Part shown: one piece after another, positions 32,398-41,299 of the stretch
How the letters are laid out: each line of letters begins with the position of its first letter
Numbering within the stretch: the stretch's first letter is position 1
Assembly (NCBI GenBank): GCA_902464495.1
Contig: CABQJK010000015.1
Coordinates: forward strand, 1-43,510
DNA length: 43,510 nt
DNA from: an uncultured Collinsella sp.
GTDB taxonomy: Bacteria; Actinomycetota; Coriobacteriia; Coriobacteriales; Coriobacteriaceae
Direction of reading: 5' to 3'
Notes under the pieces: model-generated
What the model was told of the DNA's origin: nothing
Seen by the model: the letters and a program-made list of their open reading frames with translations, nothing else
Databases searched by the model: none
Program-made: the position numbers and the translations under genes

Positions 32398-32970
32398 CTA
32401 CGGGATGTGTACCAGGTCCCTAAAGTAAACGTTGCCCGTTGCCTCTTCGAACATCCAAATGTTGAGGTAGATGTCGTTGAGGTCGTTGTTCACATTAAAG
32501 TCCGGGTCGTCGAAGGTGCCTACAAAGGCGAGCATGGCGCGCGTTTCCTCGCCCGCTGCGACCTGCTGGCGCATGCGCACATCGCGGACCACGCCGTTGA
32601 CGTAGGCATAGGAGTCAACATCGCCAAACATCATGTCGACATCGGTATTGTTGGTCACCGTAAAGACGAGCGCCGCGTCTCCGTAGCCGTCGGTGTCCTT
32701 GCCCACGCAGGTAACATGGACGTTTTCGTCTGCCTCAAGGTCGATGGGGAACTGTTCTTGGGGGTCGGGACCCAAGCCCTGGGGATCGACGGTGTCTTCG
32801 TTTATTTTGTCGAAGCTCTCCGATGACGTCGTTTTCTCGATGGCTTTTGTGCTGCCGAGATCCGGTTCGCATGGTCCGGTTTTGCCATCGATGTTGTTGC
32901 AGGCCGTCAGAGCGAACGAACAGGCAGCTACGACGAGCGCGGTCGCGCAGAGGGTGCCTAGGCGTTCCAT
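32398..32970 (-). CDS. Putative lipoprotein, 190 aa
   Basis: A lipoprotein signal runs from the ATG at 32970 to the lipobox LTACNN (Cys near residue 24); AAGGAAG lies just upstream of the start. After an acidic, flexible linker (GSTKAIEKTTSS, DPQGLGPDPQEQ) comes a beta-rich domain with HVTCVGKDTDGYGDAALVF and a typical VTNNTDVDMMF strand, like the immunoglobulin-like DUF4352/DUF5067 type domains of Gram-positive lipoproteins. It should be exposed on the outer face of the membrane. Binding partner unknown. It is transcribed towards leuS. Confidence 0.82.
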   Translation of the reverse strand: MERLGTLCATALVVAACSFALTACNNIDGKTGPCEPDLGSTKAIEKTTSSESFDKINEDTVDPQGLGPDPQEQFPIDLEADENVHVTCVGKDTDGYGDAALVFTVTNNTDVDMMFGDVDSYAYVNGVVRDVRMRQQVAAGEETRAMLAFVGTFDDPDFNVNNDLNDIYLNIWMFEEATGNVYFRDLVHIP

Positions 32971-33233
32971 GGATCTTCCTTGCCGTGGAGATACTGGAAG
33001 GTTGTGTGGTCAATGCGTGCGGCAGGCTTTCTCGCTACAGAATGCCTCTCAGCTTTAGTCTGGCCGATGTGCGCCCAGGGATGGAATGCCCATAGGGCCC
33101 GATTCGGTCGGCGCTCTGGGACGCATGGCCCGTTTTGGGGCTGTTGAGGGTGCGCCGCATGGGGCTCCTCGGTCAATTGTCCTCTTCTTGTGGAGAACCT
33201 GTGCGCACGCTGACCTGCAGATTCGTACTGTGC

Positions 33234-33262
33234 TTGCGCGTTTCCGCAGCTATTGGTATAGT
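33234..33262 (+). promoter_or_regulatory. Promoter of the rimP-nusA-infB operon
   Basis: TTGCGC (33234-33239), exactly 17 bases, then TATAGT (33257-33262): a good match to the housekeeping sigma consensus, about 80 bases before rimP. The rest of the 32971-33339 gap (369 bases) holds no gene; its left part has to contain the promoter of the divergent lipoprotein gene. Confidence 0.68.
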
Positions 33263-33285
33263 TTGCTAGCAAATGAAGTTGTATT

Positions 33286-33319
33286 GAAAGAAGTGGGGTT
33301 TCGGCCCCGCTTCTTTTTT
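33286..33319 (+). terminator. Terminator-like hairpin between promoter and rimP (possible attenuator)
   Basis: GAAGTGGGG (with further A residues on the left) pairs with CCCCGCTTC and a run of six T follows (33286-33319), about 12 base pairs with one G-T. It has all features of an intrinsic terminator, yet it stands downstream of the promoter and 20 bases before rimP. Readthrough control of the rimP-nusA-infB operon, in which NusA could take part itself, is the simple reading. Confidence 0.72.
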
Positions 33320-33339
33320 GTATGGATGGAGGTGCCGCA

Positions 33340-33834
33340 ATGGTCAAGACCAAGACCGAGCAGGCGATCATCGACGCGCTCGAGGCCGTCGCTCCCCAGC
33401 ACGATGTCGACATCGTCGACGTCGAGCTCGTGGGCGCCACCAAGGCCCCCTGCGTGCGCGTGCGTATCGAGGGTGCCGAGGGTCAGAGCCTGTCTCTCAA
33501 CGACGTCACGGCCAACACCAAGTGGGTCGGCGATGTGATTGAGGAGCTCGACCCCATCTCTTCGAGCTATACGCTCGAGGTGTCGAGCCCGGGTATGGCG
33601 CGCCCGCTGCGCCGTCCGCGTGACTTTGCCCGCTTTGTGGGCGAGAACTGCGAGCTCACCTCCACCGCCACCGAGGGCCGTCGCAAGTACGCCGGCAAGA
33701 TTGCCGCTGCGACCGAGACCGACGTGACCCTCGAGCTCGAGGACGGCGAGTCCGTCACCCTCGATTTCTCTGATGTTAAAAAGTGCAAGTTGAAGCCCAC
33801 CTACGACTTCAAGCCCGCGAAGGAAGGAAAGTAA
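33340..33834 (+). CDS. rimP: Ribosome maturation factor RimP, 164 aa
   Basis: Needed for 30S subunit maturation. The ATG at 33340 has GGAGGT eight bases upstream; an in-frame ATG at 33322 lies before that site and is not used. Family features are VDIVDVELVGATKAPCVRVR, SLNDVTANTKWVGDVI, the YTLEVSSPGMARPLRRPRDF signature and the C-terminal SH3-like LELEDGESVTLDFSDVKK. First gene of the operon; nusA starts one base behind its stop. Confidence 0.95.
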   Translation: MVKTKTEQAIIDALEAVAPQHDVDIVDVELVGATKAPCVRVRIEGAEGQSLSLNDVTANTKWVGDVIEELDPISSSYTLEVSSPGMARPLRRPRDFARFVGENCELTSTATEGRRKYAGKIAAATETDVTLELEDGESVTLDFSDVKKCKLKPTYDFKPAKEGK

Positions 33835-33835
33835 G

Positions 33836-35083
33836 ATGGCAGCATCCGACATGATGTCCGCCCTGATGGAGCTTTGCCAGGAGAAGCACATCGACCAGCT
33901 CTACCTGATCGACCGCCTGGAGCAGTCGCTCGCCAAGAGCTATGCCGAGATCCTGCATCTTGAGTGGGGCGCCAAGGTGACCATCGACCGCACCACCGGC
34001 AAGATCTACGTCTACCGCCTGGAGCCGATCGACGATTCCATGGACGAGGAGGGCAACTTCACCGAGTTCGAGGAGATCGACGTTACCCCCAAGAACACGA
34101 GCCGCATCGCTGCCCAGCACGCCAAGGCCGAGATTAACGCCATCGTGCGCAACTCCGCCCGAGAGCAGATCTACGAGGAGTTCTCCGGCCGCATCGGTGA
34201 CCTCATCAGCGGTACCGTGCTGCAGTCCACGCCCGACTTCACGATCGTCAAGATTCGCGAAGGCGTCGAGGCCGAGCTGCCGCACTTCGATCAGCGCCGT
34301 TACGAGAACGAGCGCAACGAGCGTCCGATGGGCGAGCGCTACCTGCACAACCAGCACATCAAGGCCGTGATCATCGACGTTCGCGACCCCAACTCCAACC
34401 TGCAGCCGGTTCGTGGCGAGCACAGCCGTCCGCCGATTGTCATCTCCCGTACCCACCCTGAGCTCATGCGTCGTCTGTTTGAGCAGGAGGTGCCCGAGAT
34501 CTATGAGGGCACCGTCCAGATCAAGTCGATCGCCCGCGAGCCCGGCCAGCGCTCCAAGGTCGCCGTCCGCTCGCTTGACGACCGTCTGGATCCCGTGGGC
34601 GCCTGCGTCGGCCCCAAGGGCAGCCGTGTTCGCGCTGTCGTGGGCGAGCTCCGCGGCGAGCGCGTCGACGTCATCCTGTGGGATGCCGATCCTGCCGTCT
34701 ACGTTGCCAACGCCCTGTCGCCCGCTAAGGTCACCCGCGTCCTCATCGACGAGGAGAAGGCCTACGCCGGCGTCATCGTGCCCGACGACCAGCTGTCCCT
34801 CGCCATCGGCAAGGAGGGCCAGAACGCCCGCCTCGCCGCGCGCCTGACCGGCTGGCACATCGACATCAAGTCCGAGACGCTTGCCGCCGACATCCTCAAG
34901 AACGTCCCCGTTCACGAGGAGCCCGCCGCCGACCTGATCGGTGACGAGGAGGACGAGGACGTCCGTCGCTGCGAGTACGTGTCCGAGGACGGCATCCAGT
35001 GCCGCAACCAGGCCCGTCCCGGCTCCCGTTTCTGCGGTATCCACGACACCGACGCCTTCGATGATGCGGAGGACCTGATCTAG
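33836..35083 (+). CDS. nusA: Transcription termination/antitermination factor NusA, 415 aa
   Basis: Binds RNA polymerase and controls pausing and termination. Domains in order: N-terminal RNAP-binding domain with ALMELCQEKHIDQLYLIDRL, S1 domain (GDLISGTVLQSTPDFTIVKI), and two KH domains with VGACVGPKGSRVRAVVGEL and LAIGKEGQNARLAARLTGW. After the KH part it ends in a short tail with CEYVSEDGIQC and RFCGIHD, a Cys-x7-Cys-x9-Cys-x2-His pattern that may bind zinc; the acidic repeats of the E. coli protein are absent. The usual small neighbour ylxR/rnpM is not found before infB. Confidence 0.95.
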   Translation: MAASDMMSALMELCQEKHIDQLYLIDRLEQSLAKSYAEILHLEWGAKVTIDRTTGKIYVYRLEPIDDSMDEEGNFTEFEEIDVTPKNTSRIAAQHAKAEINAIVRNSAREQIYEEFSGRIGDLISGTVLQSTPDFTIVKIREGVEAELPHFDQRRYENERNERPMGERYLHNQHIKAVIIDVRDPNSNLQPVRGEHSRPPIVISRTHPELMRRLFEQEVPEIYEGTVQIKSIAREPGQRSKVAVRSLDDRLDPVGACVGPKGSRVRAVVGELRGERVDVILWDADPAVYVANALSPAKVTRVLIDEEKAYAGVIVPDDQLSLAIGKEGQNARLAARLTGWHIDIKSETLAADILKNVPVHEEPAADLIGDEEDEDVRRCEYVSEDGIQCRNQARPGSRFCGIHDTDAFDDAEDLI

Positions 35084-35092
35084 CGCGCGGTC

Positions 35093-35113
35093 GCGCCGGG
35101 CAGGTCCCGGCGC
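35093..35113 (+). other. Hairpin in the nusA-infB spacer
   Basis: GCGCCGGG (35093-35100) pairs with CCCGGCGC (35106-35113); a second small stem GGCACC-CAA-GGTGCC follows at about 35139-35153, just before the infB binding site. No T run follows, so these may be processing or translation-control elements. Confidence 0.45.
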
Positions 35114-35174
35114 ATCTCCCACGCTCGTTCAGTCTCTAGGCACCCAAGGTGCCAGAAAGGGTAGGTGAAGTCAT

Positions 35175-37889
35175 ATGGCAAAAGTCCGTGTGTCCACCCT
35201 GGCCAAAGAGTTCGGCATGACCTCCAAGGAACTGATGGGTCATCTCGCCGATATGAAGATTCCCGCTAAGTCCGCTTCCTCCACCTTGGAGGACGCCTAT
35301 GTCGCCATGGTCCGCAAGCAGCTCGCCTCGGTGATCGAGGCTCGCGCTCAGGAAGTCGAGGCCGCCAAGCAGGCCGAGGAGCAGGCAGCTGCCGCCGAGG
35401 AGGCCGCACGCGCCGCCGAGGCCGAGCGTGAGCGCATCGCCGCCGAGAAGGCACGCGAGGAGGAGCGCCGCCAGTTTGCCGCAGCCCAGGCTGCCGAGGA
35501 GGCTGCCCGCGCCGAGGCCGAGGCCAAGAAGAAGGCCGAGCAGGAGCGCCTTGCCCGCGAGAAGGAGGAGGCTGCCCGCGAGGCCCAGCGCCGCGCCGTT
35601 CCCGCTTCCGACTCCGGTTCGCGCTTCCGTTCCCTGCTCGACCAGATCGCCGCACAGGAGACCGTGCTCAAGGAGAAGAAGGACGCCGAGGACAAGGCCA
35701 AGGCCGAGCGCGCCGCCGAGCGCGGTAACCGTCGTGGCGGCAACAACGACCGCCGCGGTGGCCGTCGTAACGATCGCAACGCCTCCGACAACAACTCCGA
35801 GCGTAACGCCTCCGAGAGCCGTCCGCACAGCCATCGCACCAACGCCAGCAACAACGTCGCTGCCGGCATGGACTTCCCCAACCCCGATAAGCAGGGCAAG
35901 GGCAAGAAGCGCAAGGGCGGTCACAACAACGAAGAGGACCACTATAGCCGCATGGCTCGCGAGGCCGAGGAGTACAGCCGCGAGAAGGTGCTCGAGGAGG
36001 CTCGTGCCGCCGTCGAGGAGGCCTCTCGCGAGTCCACCGGTCGCCGCAAGAAGCGCAAGGAGAAGCGCGAGCGCGAGGCTGCCAAGGCTCAGGAGGAGCG
36101 CAAGATAGAGGAGGCGCTGGCCCAGGGCGTGAACCCCGAGGAGCTCGACGCCATCAAGGTTTCCCAGGGCGTTACCGTTCAGGAGCTCGCCGAGGCGCTC
36201 GACGTTCCGGCCAACGACATCATCAAGCGCCTGTTCCTGCTGGGTACGCCGCTCACCATGACGCAGTCCATGTCCGATGACCTCGTCGAGCTCGTTGCCG
36301 ACGACCTGGGTCGTCAGATCAAGATCATCACCCCCGAGGAGGAGAACACCTTCTCGTTCTACGACGATACCGCCGACCTTAAGCCACGCGCCCCGGTCGT
36401 CACCGTCATGGGCCACGTCGACCACGGCAAGACGAGCCTCCTCGACGCCATCCGTCACACCGGTGTCGCTGCCGGCGAGGCGGGCGGCATCACCCAGGCA
36501 ATCGGCGCTTCGCAGGTTATGATCAACGACCGCAAGATCACCTTCATCGATACCCCGGGCCATGCCACCTTTACGGCCATGCGTGCCCGTGGTGCCAAGG
36601 TGACCGACATCGTCATTCTGATTGTGGCTGCCGACGACGGCGTCATGCCCCAGACCGTCGAGTCGATCAACCACGCCAAGGCCGCCGGCGTACCCATCGT
36701 CGTCGCCGTCAACAAGATCGATAAGCCGGGTGCCAACCCCGACCGCGTGCGCCAGGAGCTCACCGAGTACGGTGTCATCCCCGAGGAGTGGGGCGGACAG
36801 AACATGTTCGTCAACATCTCGGCGAAGCAGAAGATCGGTATCGACGATCTGCTCGAGACCGTGCTGCTCCAGGCAGATGTGCTCGAGCTCAAGGCCAACC
36901 CGGACACCTTTGCCTCCGGCAACGTCCTCGAGGCCAAGCTCGACAAGGGCCGCGGCTCGGTCGCTACCGTGCTCGTGACCCGCGGTACCCTGCACGTGGG
37001 CGATACGCTGGTCGCCGGCCTCACCTACGGCCGCGTCCGCGCCATGCTCGACCCCAAGGGCCGTGCCGTCACCGAGGCCGGTCCCTCTGACGCCGTCGAG
37101 ATCCTGGGCCTGCAGTCCGTGCCCAACGCCGGTGACGAGTTCCGCGTGTTCGAGGACGAGCGCGAGGCTCGCGCGCTTGCTGACGAACGTTCGCTCAAGG
37201 CCCGTATCGAGGAGCAGAGCCGCGTCAAGCACGTCACGCTCGAGAACCTCTTCGAGACCATTGCCGACGCCGAGGTCAAGGAGCTTAACCTGATCATCAA
37301 GGCCGACGTCCAGGGTTCCATCGAGGCCCTTCAGGACTCGCTCGACAAGATGGATCAGTCCGAGGTTCGCATCAACACGATCCACTCCGCCGTTGGTGCC
37401 ATCAACGAGACCGACGTCGTCCTGGCCGACGCCTCCAACGCCATCATCATCGGCTTTGGCGTCCGCCCCGACGGTAAGGCCCGTTCCGCCGCCGAGCGCG
37501 AGGGCGTCGAGATCCGTTGCTACGACGTTATCTACAAGTGCCTCGAGGAACTTGACGCTGCCCGTATCGGCATGCTCAAGCCCACCGAGGTCGAGGTCTC
37601 CACGGGTACCGCGACCGTCCTGGACACCTTCAAGGTGCCCAAAGTCGGTATCGCCGCCGGTGTCCGCGTCGAAGAGGGCGAGATCGCCGCGACCGATTCC
37701 GTGCGTCTGGTGCGCGACGGCATCGTGGTCTTCAACGGCAAGATCGCCTCGATGCGCCACTACAAGGACGAGGCCAAGAGCCTCAAGAGCGGTTCCGAGG
37801 GCGGCATTGGCCTGGAGAACTTCCAGGACATCAAGCCCGGCGACCAGATCGAGGGTTACCGCATCGACCAGGTTGCCCGTACCGAGTAG
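35175..37889 (+). CDS. infB: Translation initiation factor IF-2, 904 aa
   Basis: GTPase that brings initiator tRNA to the ribosome. AAGVRVSTLAKEF-like N-terminal IF2N motif (RVSTLAKEFGMTSKEL), then a long Ala/Glu/Arg-rich and later Arg/Asn-rich linker (about 50-300), a second IF2N segment (VQELAEALDVPANDIIKRL), and the GTPase domain: G1 GHVDHGKTS near 412, switch II IDTPGHATF, G4 VNKIDKP, G5 SAKQ. The C-terminal domains with SIEALQDSLDKM and DQIEGYRI complete the protein. AGGTGA lies upstream of the ATG. rbfA follows after 11 bases. Confidence 0.97.
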   Translation: MAKVRVSTLAKEFGMTSKELMGHLADMKIPAKSASSTLEDAYVAMVRKQLASVIEARAQEVEAAKQAEEQAAAAEEAARAAEAERERIAAEKAREEERRQFAAAQAAEEAARAEAEAKKKAEQERLAREKEEAAREAQRRAVPASDSGSRFRSLLDQIAAQETVLKEKKDAEDKAKAERAAERGNRRGGNNDRRGGRRNDRNASDNNSERNASESRPHSHRTNASNNVAAGMDFPNPDKQGKGKKRKGGHNNEEDHYSRMAREAEEYSREKVLEEARAAVEEASRESTGRRKKRKEKREREAAKAQEERKIEEALAQGVNPEELDAIKVSQGVTVQELAEALDVPANDIIKRLFLLGTPLTMTQSMSDDLVELVADDLGRQIKIITPEEENTFSFYDDTADLKPRAPVVTVMGHVDHGKTSLLDAIRHTGVAAGEAGGITQAIGASQVMINDRKITFIDTPGHATFTAMRARGAKVTDIVILIVAADDGVMPQTVESINHAKAAGVPIVVAVNKIDKPGANPDRVRQELTEYGVIPEEWGGQNMFVNISAKQKIGIDDLLETVLLQADVLELKANPDTFASGNVLEAKLDKGRGSVATVLVTRGTLHVGDTLVAGLTYGRVRAMLDPKGRAVTEAGPSDAVEILGLQSVPNAGDEFRVFEDEREARALADERSLKARIEEQSRVKHVTLENLFETIADAEVKELNLIIKADVQGSIEALQDSLDKMDQSEVRINTIHSAVGAINETDVVLADASNAIIIGFGVRPDGKARSAAEREGVEIRCYDVIYKCLEELDAARIGMLKPTEVEVSTGTATVLDTFKVPKVGIAAGVRVEEGEIAATDSVRLVRDGIVVFNGKIASMRHYKDEAKSLKSGSEGGIGLENFQDIKPGDQIEGYRIDQVARTE

Positions 37890-37900
37890 GGGGTAGCGCT

Positions 37901-38311
37901 ATGAAGCAAACGCAGGCAACCCGCCGTCTGGGCGAGCAGCTTCGCGAGAAGCTTGGTTATATCCTGCTCTTTGAGGTTTCCGATCCGCGTCTCGACCTGG
38001 TTACTTTGACCGCGGTCGAGGTCGCGGTGGACCGTTCGTTCGCGCGTGTGTTCGTGTCGTGCGATGCGAGCCGCTACGACGAGGTCATGGAGGCGCTCGC
38101 AAGCGCCAAGGGCCGTATTCGCAGCCTGTTGGCTCGCTCGCTCGATTGGCGTGTCACGCCCGAGCTCGATTTTCGCATCGATCGTTCGACCGATGAGGCC
38201 GAGCGCATCACGCGTGCGCTGGAAAACGTTCCCGCCACGCTTGCGATCGAAAAGGACGAGGACGGCTATCCGATAGCGGATGCCGCCCAGGAGGCAGCTT
38301 TAGATGACTAA
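37901..38311 (+). CDS. rbfA: Ribosome-binding factor A, 136 aa
   Basis: Acts in 16S rRNA processing and cold adaptation. The KH-like fold shows QTQATRRLGEQLREKLGYIL, DPRLDLVTLTAVEVAVDRS, ARVFVSCD and the TPELDFRIDRSTDEAERI signature. Length is normal with a slightly long acidic C-terminus. The ATG follows GGGGGTAGC. It overlaps the next gene by eight bases. Confidence 0.95.
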   Translation: MKQTQATRRLGEQLREKLGYILLFEVSDPRLDLVTLTAVEVAVDRSFARVFVSCDASRYDEVMEALASAKGRIRSLLARSLDWRVTPELDFRIDRSTDEAERITRALENVPATLAIEKDEDGYPIADAAQEAALDD

Positions 38312-39347
38312 TTCCGCCGACCTCGCCTCGTGCGAGTCTGCAGATATTCAGCGACGCATCCTCGAGCTCATCGAGGGTGCGTCCTCCATTGCGATTTCGG
38401 GACACACTTCTCCCGATGGCGACGCCCTGGGCTCCGTGCTGGGTCTGGGCCTCTCGCTTATGAAGTTTTTCCCCAACAAGGACATTGCCCTGCTGCTGGC
38501 AGATGATGACCCGGTTCCGCGCATCTACCGCTTTATGGAAGGCTCCGATCGCCTGGTACCGGCATCTGCGTATACCGGCAATCCGGACCTGTTCATCTCG
38601 GTGGACGTACCGGTCGTCGAGCGTCTCAATAATTCCGCCGAGGTGCTTCGTCGCTCCAAGCATGTGGTGTGCTTCGATCACCATCCGGCGCGCGAGGAGT
38701 TTGCCGAGCTCAGCCTGAGGCGCGTCGAAGCTGCAGCCTGTGCCATGATCATCGACCGCTTCTTGGACAATTGCGGCATTGTCGCACGTGATGGCGTTGC
38801 GACCTGCCTGCTGTGTGGCTTGGTTACCGATACCGGCCGTTTCCAGTACCAAAACGCCGATGCCGCCGCGTTCCATGCAGCCTCGCGTCTGGTTGCCCAC
38901 GGTGCCGATCCGGCGCGTGTGGCACTCGAGGTCTACCAGAGCATGCGCGTTGAGTTTTTGCACCTCAAGTCCATCGTTATGGGCCGCATCAAGACGGTGG
39001 CCCACGGGCGCGTCGCGTATAGTTACGCGTACCAGAGTGACCTTGAGGCTTGCGGTGTCACCTCGGATGAGTGCGACGGCCTGGTTGACGTGGTGCGCTC
39101 GGTGATGGGCGTGGAGGTCTGCCTGTTCCTGAAGGGCATTGAGGGCGATACCAAGGTGCGCGGCAACCTGCGCTCCAAGGGCGACCTCAACGTGTCCGAG
39201 ATCGCTGCTGCATTTGGCGGAGGCGGACATCCCGCTGCCGCCGGTTTCTCCAACAACGGAACGATTCTCGAGACGCTTACCGTGGCACTTCCCATGCTGG
39301 CCGAGCTGGTGGGGGAGGATCCCGCTTCGGTGACCGTCGAGCTTTAA
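38304..39347 (+). CDS. nrnA: DHH/DHHA1 phosphoesterase (NrnA-like), 347 aa
   Basis: Degrades short oligoribonucleotides and may also dephosphorylate pAp or cleave cyclic dinucleotides. Motifs: HTSPDGDALGSVLGLGLSL (motif I), SVDVPVVERL (II), VCFDHHPA (DHH motif), VTDTGRFQYQN (IV) and the C-terminal DHHA1 AAFGGGGHPAAAGF. Its position between rbfA and truB is usual in Gram-positive bacteria. GGAGGCAGC lies before the start, which overlaps rbfA. Because the pel operon is under likely c-di-GMP control, a role in clearing pGpG is possible but unproven. Confidence 0.92.
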   Translation: MTNSADLASCESADIQRRILELIEGASSIAISGHTSPDGDALGSVLGLGLSLMKFFPNKDIALLLADDDPVPRIYRFMEGSDRLVPASAYTGNPDLFISVDVPVVERLNNSAEVLRRSKHVVCFDHHPAREEFAELSLRRVEAAACAMIIDRFLDNCGIVARDGVATCLLCGLVTDTGRFQYQNADAAAFHAASRLVAHGADPARVALEVYQSMRVEFLHLKSIVMGRIKTVAHGRVAYSYAYQSDLEACGVTSDECDGLVDVVRSVMGVEVCLFLKGIEGDTKVRGNLRSKGDLNVSEIAAAFGGGGHPAAAGFSNNGTILETLTVALPMLAELVGEDPASVTVEL

Positions 39348-39362
39348 CTTTTTGGATGGTAC

Positions 39363-40295
39363 ATGGCTCGTCGTACACCTTCTCAACTGAATATGCTGCT
39401 CGCCGTCGATAAGCCGGTGGGCTGCACGTCCCACGATGTGGTTTCGAAATGCCGGCGCGCCCTCCATGAGCGGCGCGTCGGCCATGCCGGCACGCTCGAC
39501 CCCATGGCATCGGGTGTCATGGTGGTGGGTGTTGGCCAGGCCACCCGTCTGCTGGGCATGCTAACCCTCGATACCAAAAGCTATGTCGCCGACATCTCGT
39601 TTGGCGCCGAGACCAATACCGATGATGCGGAGGGCGAGGCAGTCCGCACGGTGGCTGTTGCCAACGAGCTCCGCGATCCTGCCTATGCCCGTGAGCGCCT
39701 GGCCGCCATGCTGGGTCCGCAGATGCAGGTGCCGCCGGCGTTTTCGGCTATCTCGGTCAATGGCGTTCGCGCCTACAAGTCTGCTCGCGAGGGCAATGCG
39801 GTGGACCTACCTCCGCGTCCCGTCGAGGTCTATGCCGCCGACCTGATCGCCGTGGGCGGCGAAGGTGATACGTGTGTGTGGACCGTGGCGTTCTCGGTGA
39901 GTAAGGGCACCTATATCCGTGCGCTCGCTCGCGACTTGGGCCGCGCCTGCGAGAGCGCCGCGCACATTTCCGCGCTGCGCCGCACGGCCTCCGGTGTTGT
40001 TTCCATTGGCGCTTGTCATGCGGTCGAGGAGCTTTCTCCCGAGTCCGCGGCTGGCTTTGCCCTGGATCCCATTGCAGCCCTGGGCGCCACGCGTGTTGAC
40101 TTGCCTGGCAATCTTGCCGACGATCTGCTCTGCGGCCGACGCATTCCCGTTGAGCGTGCGCTTGCCGATTTCGATACCTCGAAGTCGCCTTTTGCGTTGG
40201 TGCTCGATGAGGGACTCAAGGCGCTTGCCCGCATTGAGAGTGGCCGCTTTGTCATGGAGCACGTGTTTCCGCAGGCAATCGGCGGTGTTCGATGA
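39363..40295 (+). CDS. truB: tRNA pseudouridine-55 synthase, 310 aa
   Basis: Makes pseudouridine 55 in the T-loop of tRNAs. LLAVDKPVGCTSHDVVSKCR, the catalytic GHAGTLDPMASGVMVVGVGQ with its Asp, and YVADISFGAETNTDDAEGE are the family signatures; VSKGTYIRALARDLG is the second conserved motif. The binding site in front of the ATG is weak (GGATGGTAC). The stop overlaps the ribF start (ATGA). Confidence 0.96.
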   Translation: MARRTPSQLNMLLAVDKPVGCTSHDVVSKCRRALHERRVGHAGTLDPMASGVMVVGVGQATRLLGMLTLDTKSYVADISFGAETNTDDAEGEAVRTVAVANELRDPAYARERLAAMLGPQMQVPPAFSAISVNGVRAYKSAREGNAVDLPPRPVEVYAADLIAVGGEGDTCVWTVAFSVSKGTYIRALARDLGRACESAAHISALRRTASGVVSIGACHAVEELSPESAAGFALDPIAALGATRVDLPGNLADDLLCGRRIPVERALADFDTSKSPFALVLDEGLKALARIESGRFVMEHVFPQAIGGVR

Positions 40296-41299
40296 TGTTG
40301 TCCGCTCGCGAGCTCGCGCGTATCTTTTTCGCGGGCGAGTCGGACGAGGCTCGCATCGTTGCTGCCGATACGTTTGATGAGTGCGAGCACTTGGGTGCCG
40401 CATCGATTGCCATCGGCGTGTTCGATGGTGTGCACCGTGGACATCAGGAGCTCATTGCGGCGCTTGTCCGTGATGCCCGTGCCCATGGCTGCAAGGCGGT
40501 CGTGGTCACTTTCGATCCCGACCCGGACGTTGTGGTGAGCCCTTCGCCCGCTCAAAAATTGATGACGACGGCCGACCGTCTACATGCCTTGGCTCAGACC
40601 GGGGTCGATGCAGTGGTGGCCGTTCCCTTTACGCCTGAGGTTGCGGCACTCGACCATGTCGGTTTTCTCGCACTGCTGTCACGCGTGGTCGACATTCGTT
40701 CGATTCGCGTTGGCAGCGATTTTAGGCTGGGTCGTGGCGGTGCTTCTGGTGTTGCCGAGATGCGCACCTGGGGTGCCGAGCGCGGCGTTGACGTATACGG
40801 GCACGACCTGCTTTGCGAGGGCGGTGAGGCCATTTGCGCCACCCGCATTCGTCATGAGCTGGGACAGGGCCATGTGGAGCTTGCTGCTGAGTTGCTCGGC
40901 CGCCCGTATATGCTGCGTGGCGGTGTTGTTCGCGGCCGTCATGAGGGTTCTGGCATGGGCTTTCCCACGGCAAACCTGCAGGTTCCCGACGGCATTCAGG
41001 TGCCTGCCGATGGCGTGTATGAGGGCCTGGTGCTCGTCGATGACACCGTATGGCCTGCTGCCGTTAACGTCGGCCTGCCGCCGACGTATGCCGACGATGC
41101 CGCTTCATCGCATCTCGAGGCTAACTTAATTGGTTATACGGGCGACCTGTACGATGCTTCCGTTTCGCTGGCGTTTACGCGCTGGCTGCGTCCCTCGCGT
41201 GTGTTCGAATCGCTGGATGAGTTGATTGCGACCGTCGAGGGGAATATCGAGGACATTCGTCACAACTTGGGTGAGCAAGGGGTGGGCATCCGTGATTAG
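40292..41299 (+). CDS. ribF: Bifunctional riboflavin kinase / FAD synthetase, 335 aa
   Basis: Turns riboflavin into FMN and FAD. N-terminal nucleotidyltransferase: AIGVFDGVHRGHQELIAAL, VVVTFDPDPDVVV and IRVGSDFRLGRGGASG. C-terminal flavokinase: GSGMGFPTANLQVPDG and VYEGLVLVDD, ending in LRPSRVFESLDELIATVEG. The usual order truB-ribF is kept, with a four-base overlap. The 3' end overlaps the dnaG start by eight bases. Confidence 0.96.
   Translation: MMLSARELARIFFAGESDEARIVAADTFDECEHLGAASIAIGVFDGVHRGHQELIAALVRDARAHGCKAVVVTFDPDPDVVVSPSPAQKLMTTADRLHALAQTGVDAVVAVPFTPEVAALDHVGFLALLSRVVDIRSIRVGSDFRLGRGGASGVAEMRTWGAERGVDVYGHDLLCEGGEAICATRIRHELGQGHVELAAELLGRPYMLRGGVVRGRHEGSGMGFPTANLQVPDGIQVPADGVYEGLVLVDDTVWPAAVNVGLPPTYADDAASSHLEANLIGYTGDLYDASVSLAFTRWLRPSRVFESLDELIATVEGNIEDIRHNLGEQGVGIRD

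Noticed and set aside
32958..33443. 161-aa minus-strand ORF across the rimP promoter region
   Set aside because: Ser/Thr/Ala/Pro-rich shadow of rimP on the other strand, without homology features, and it would run through the promoter and hairpin.
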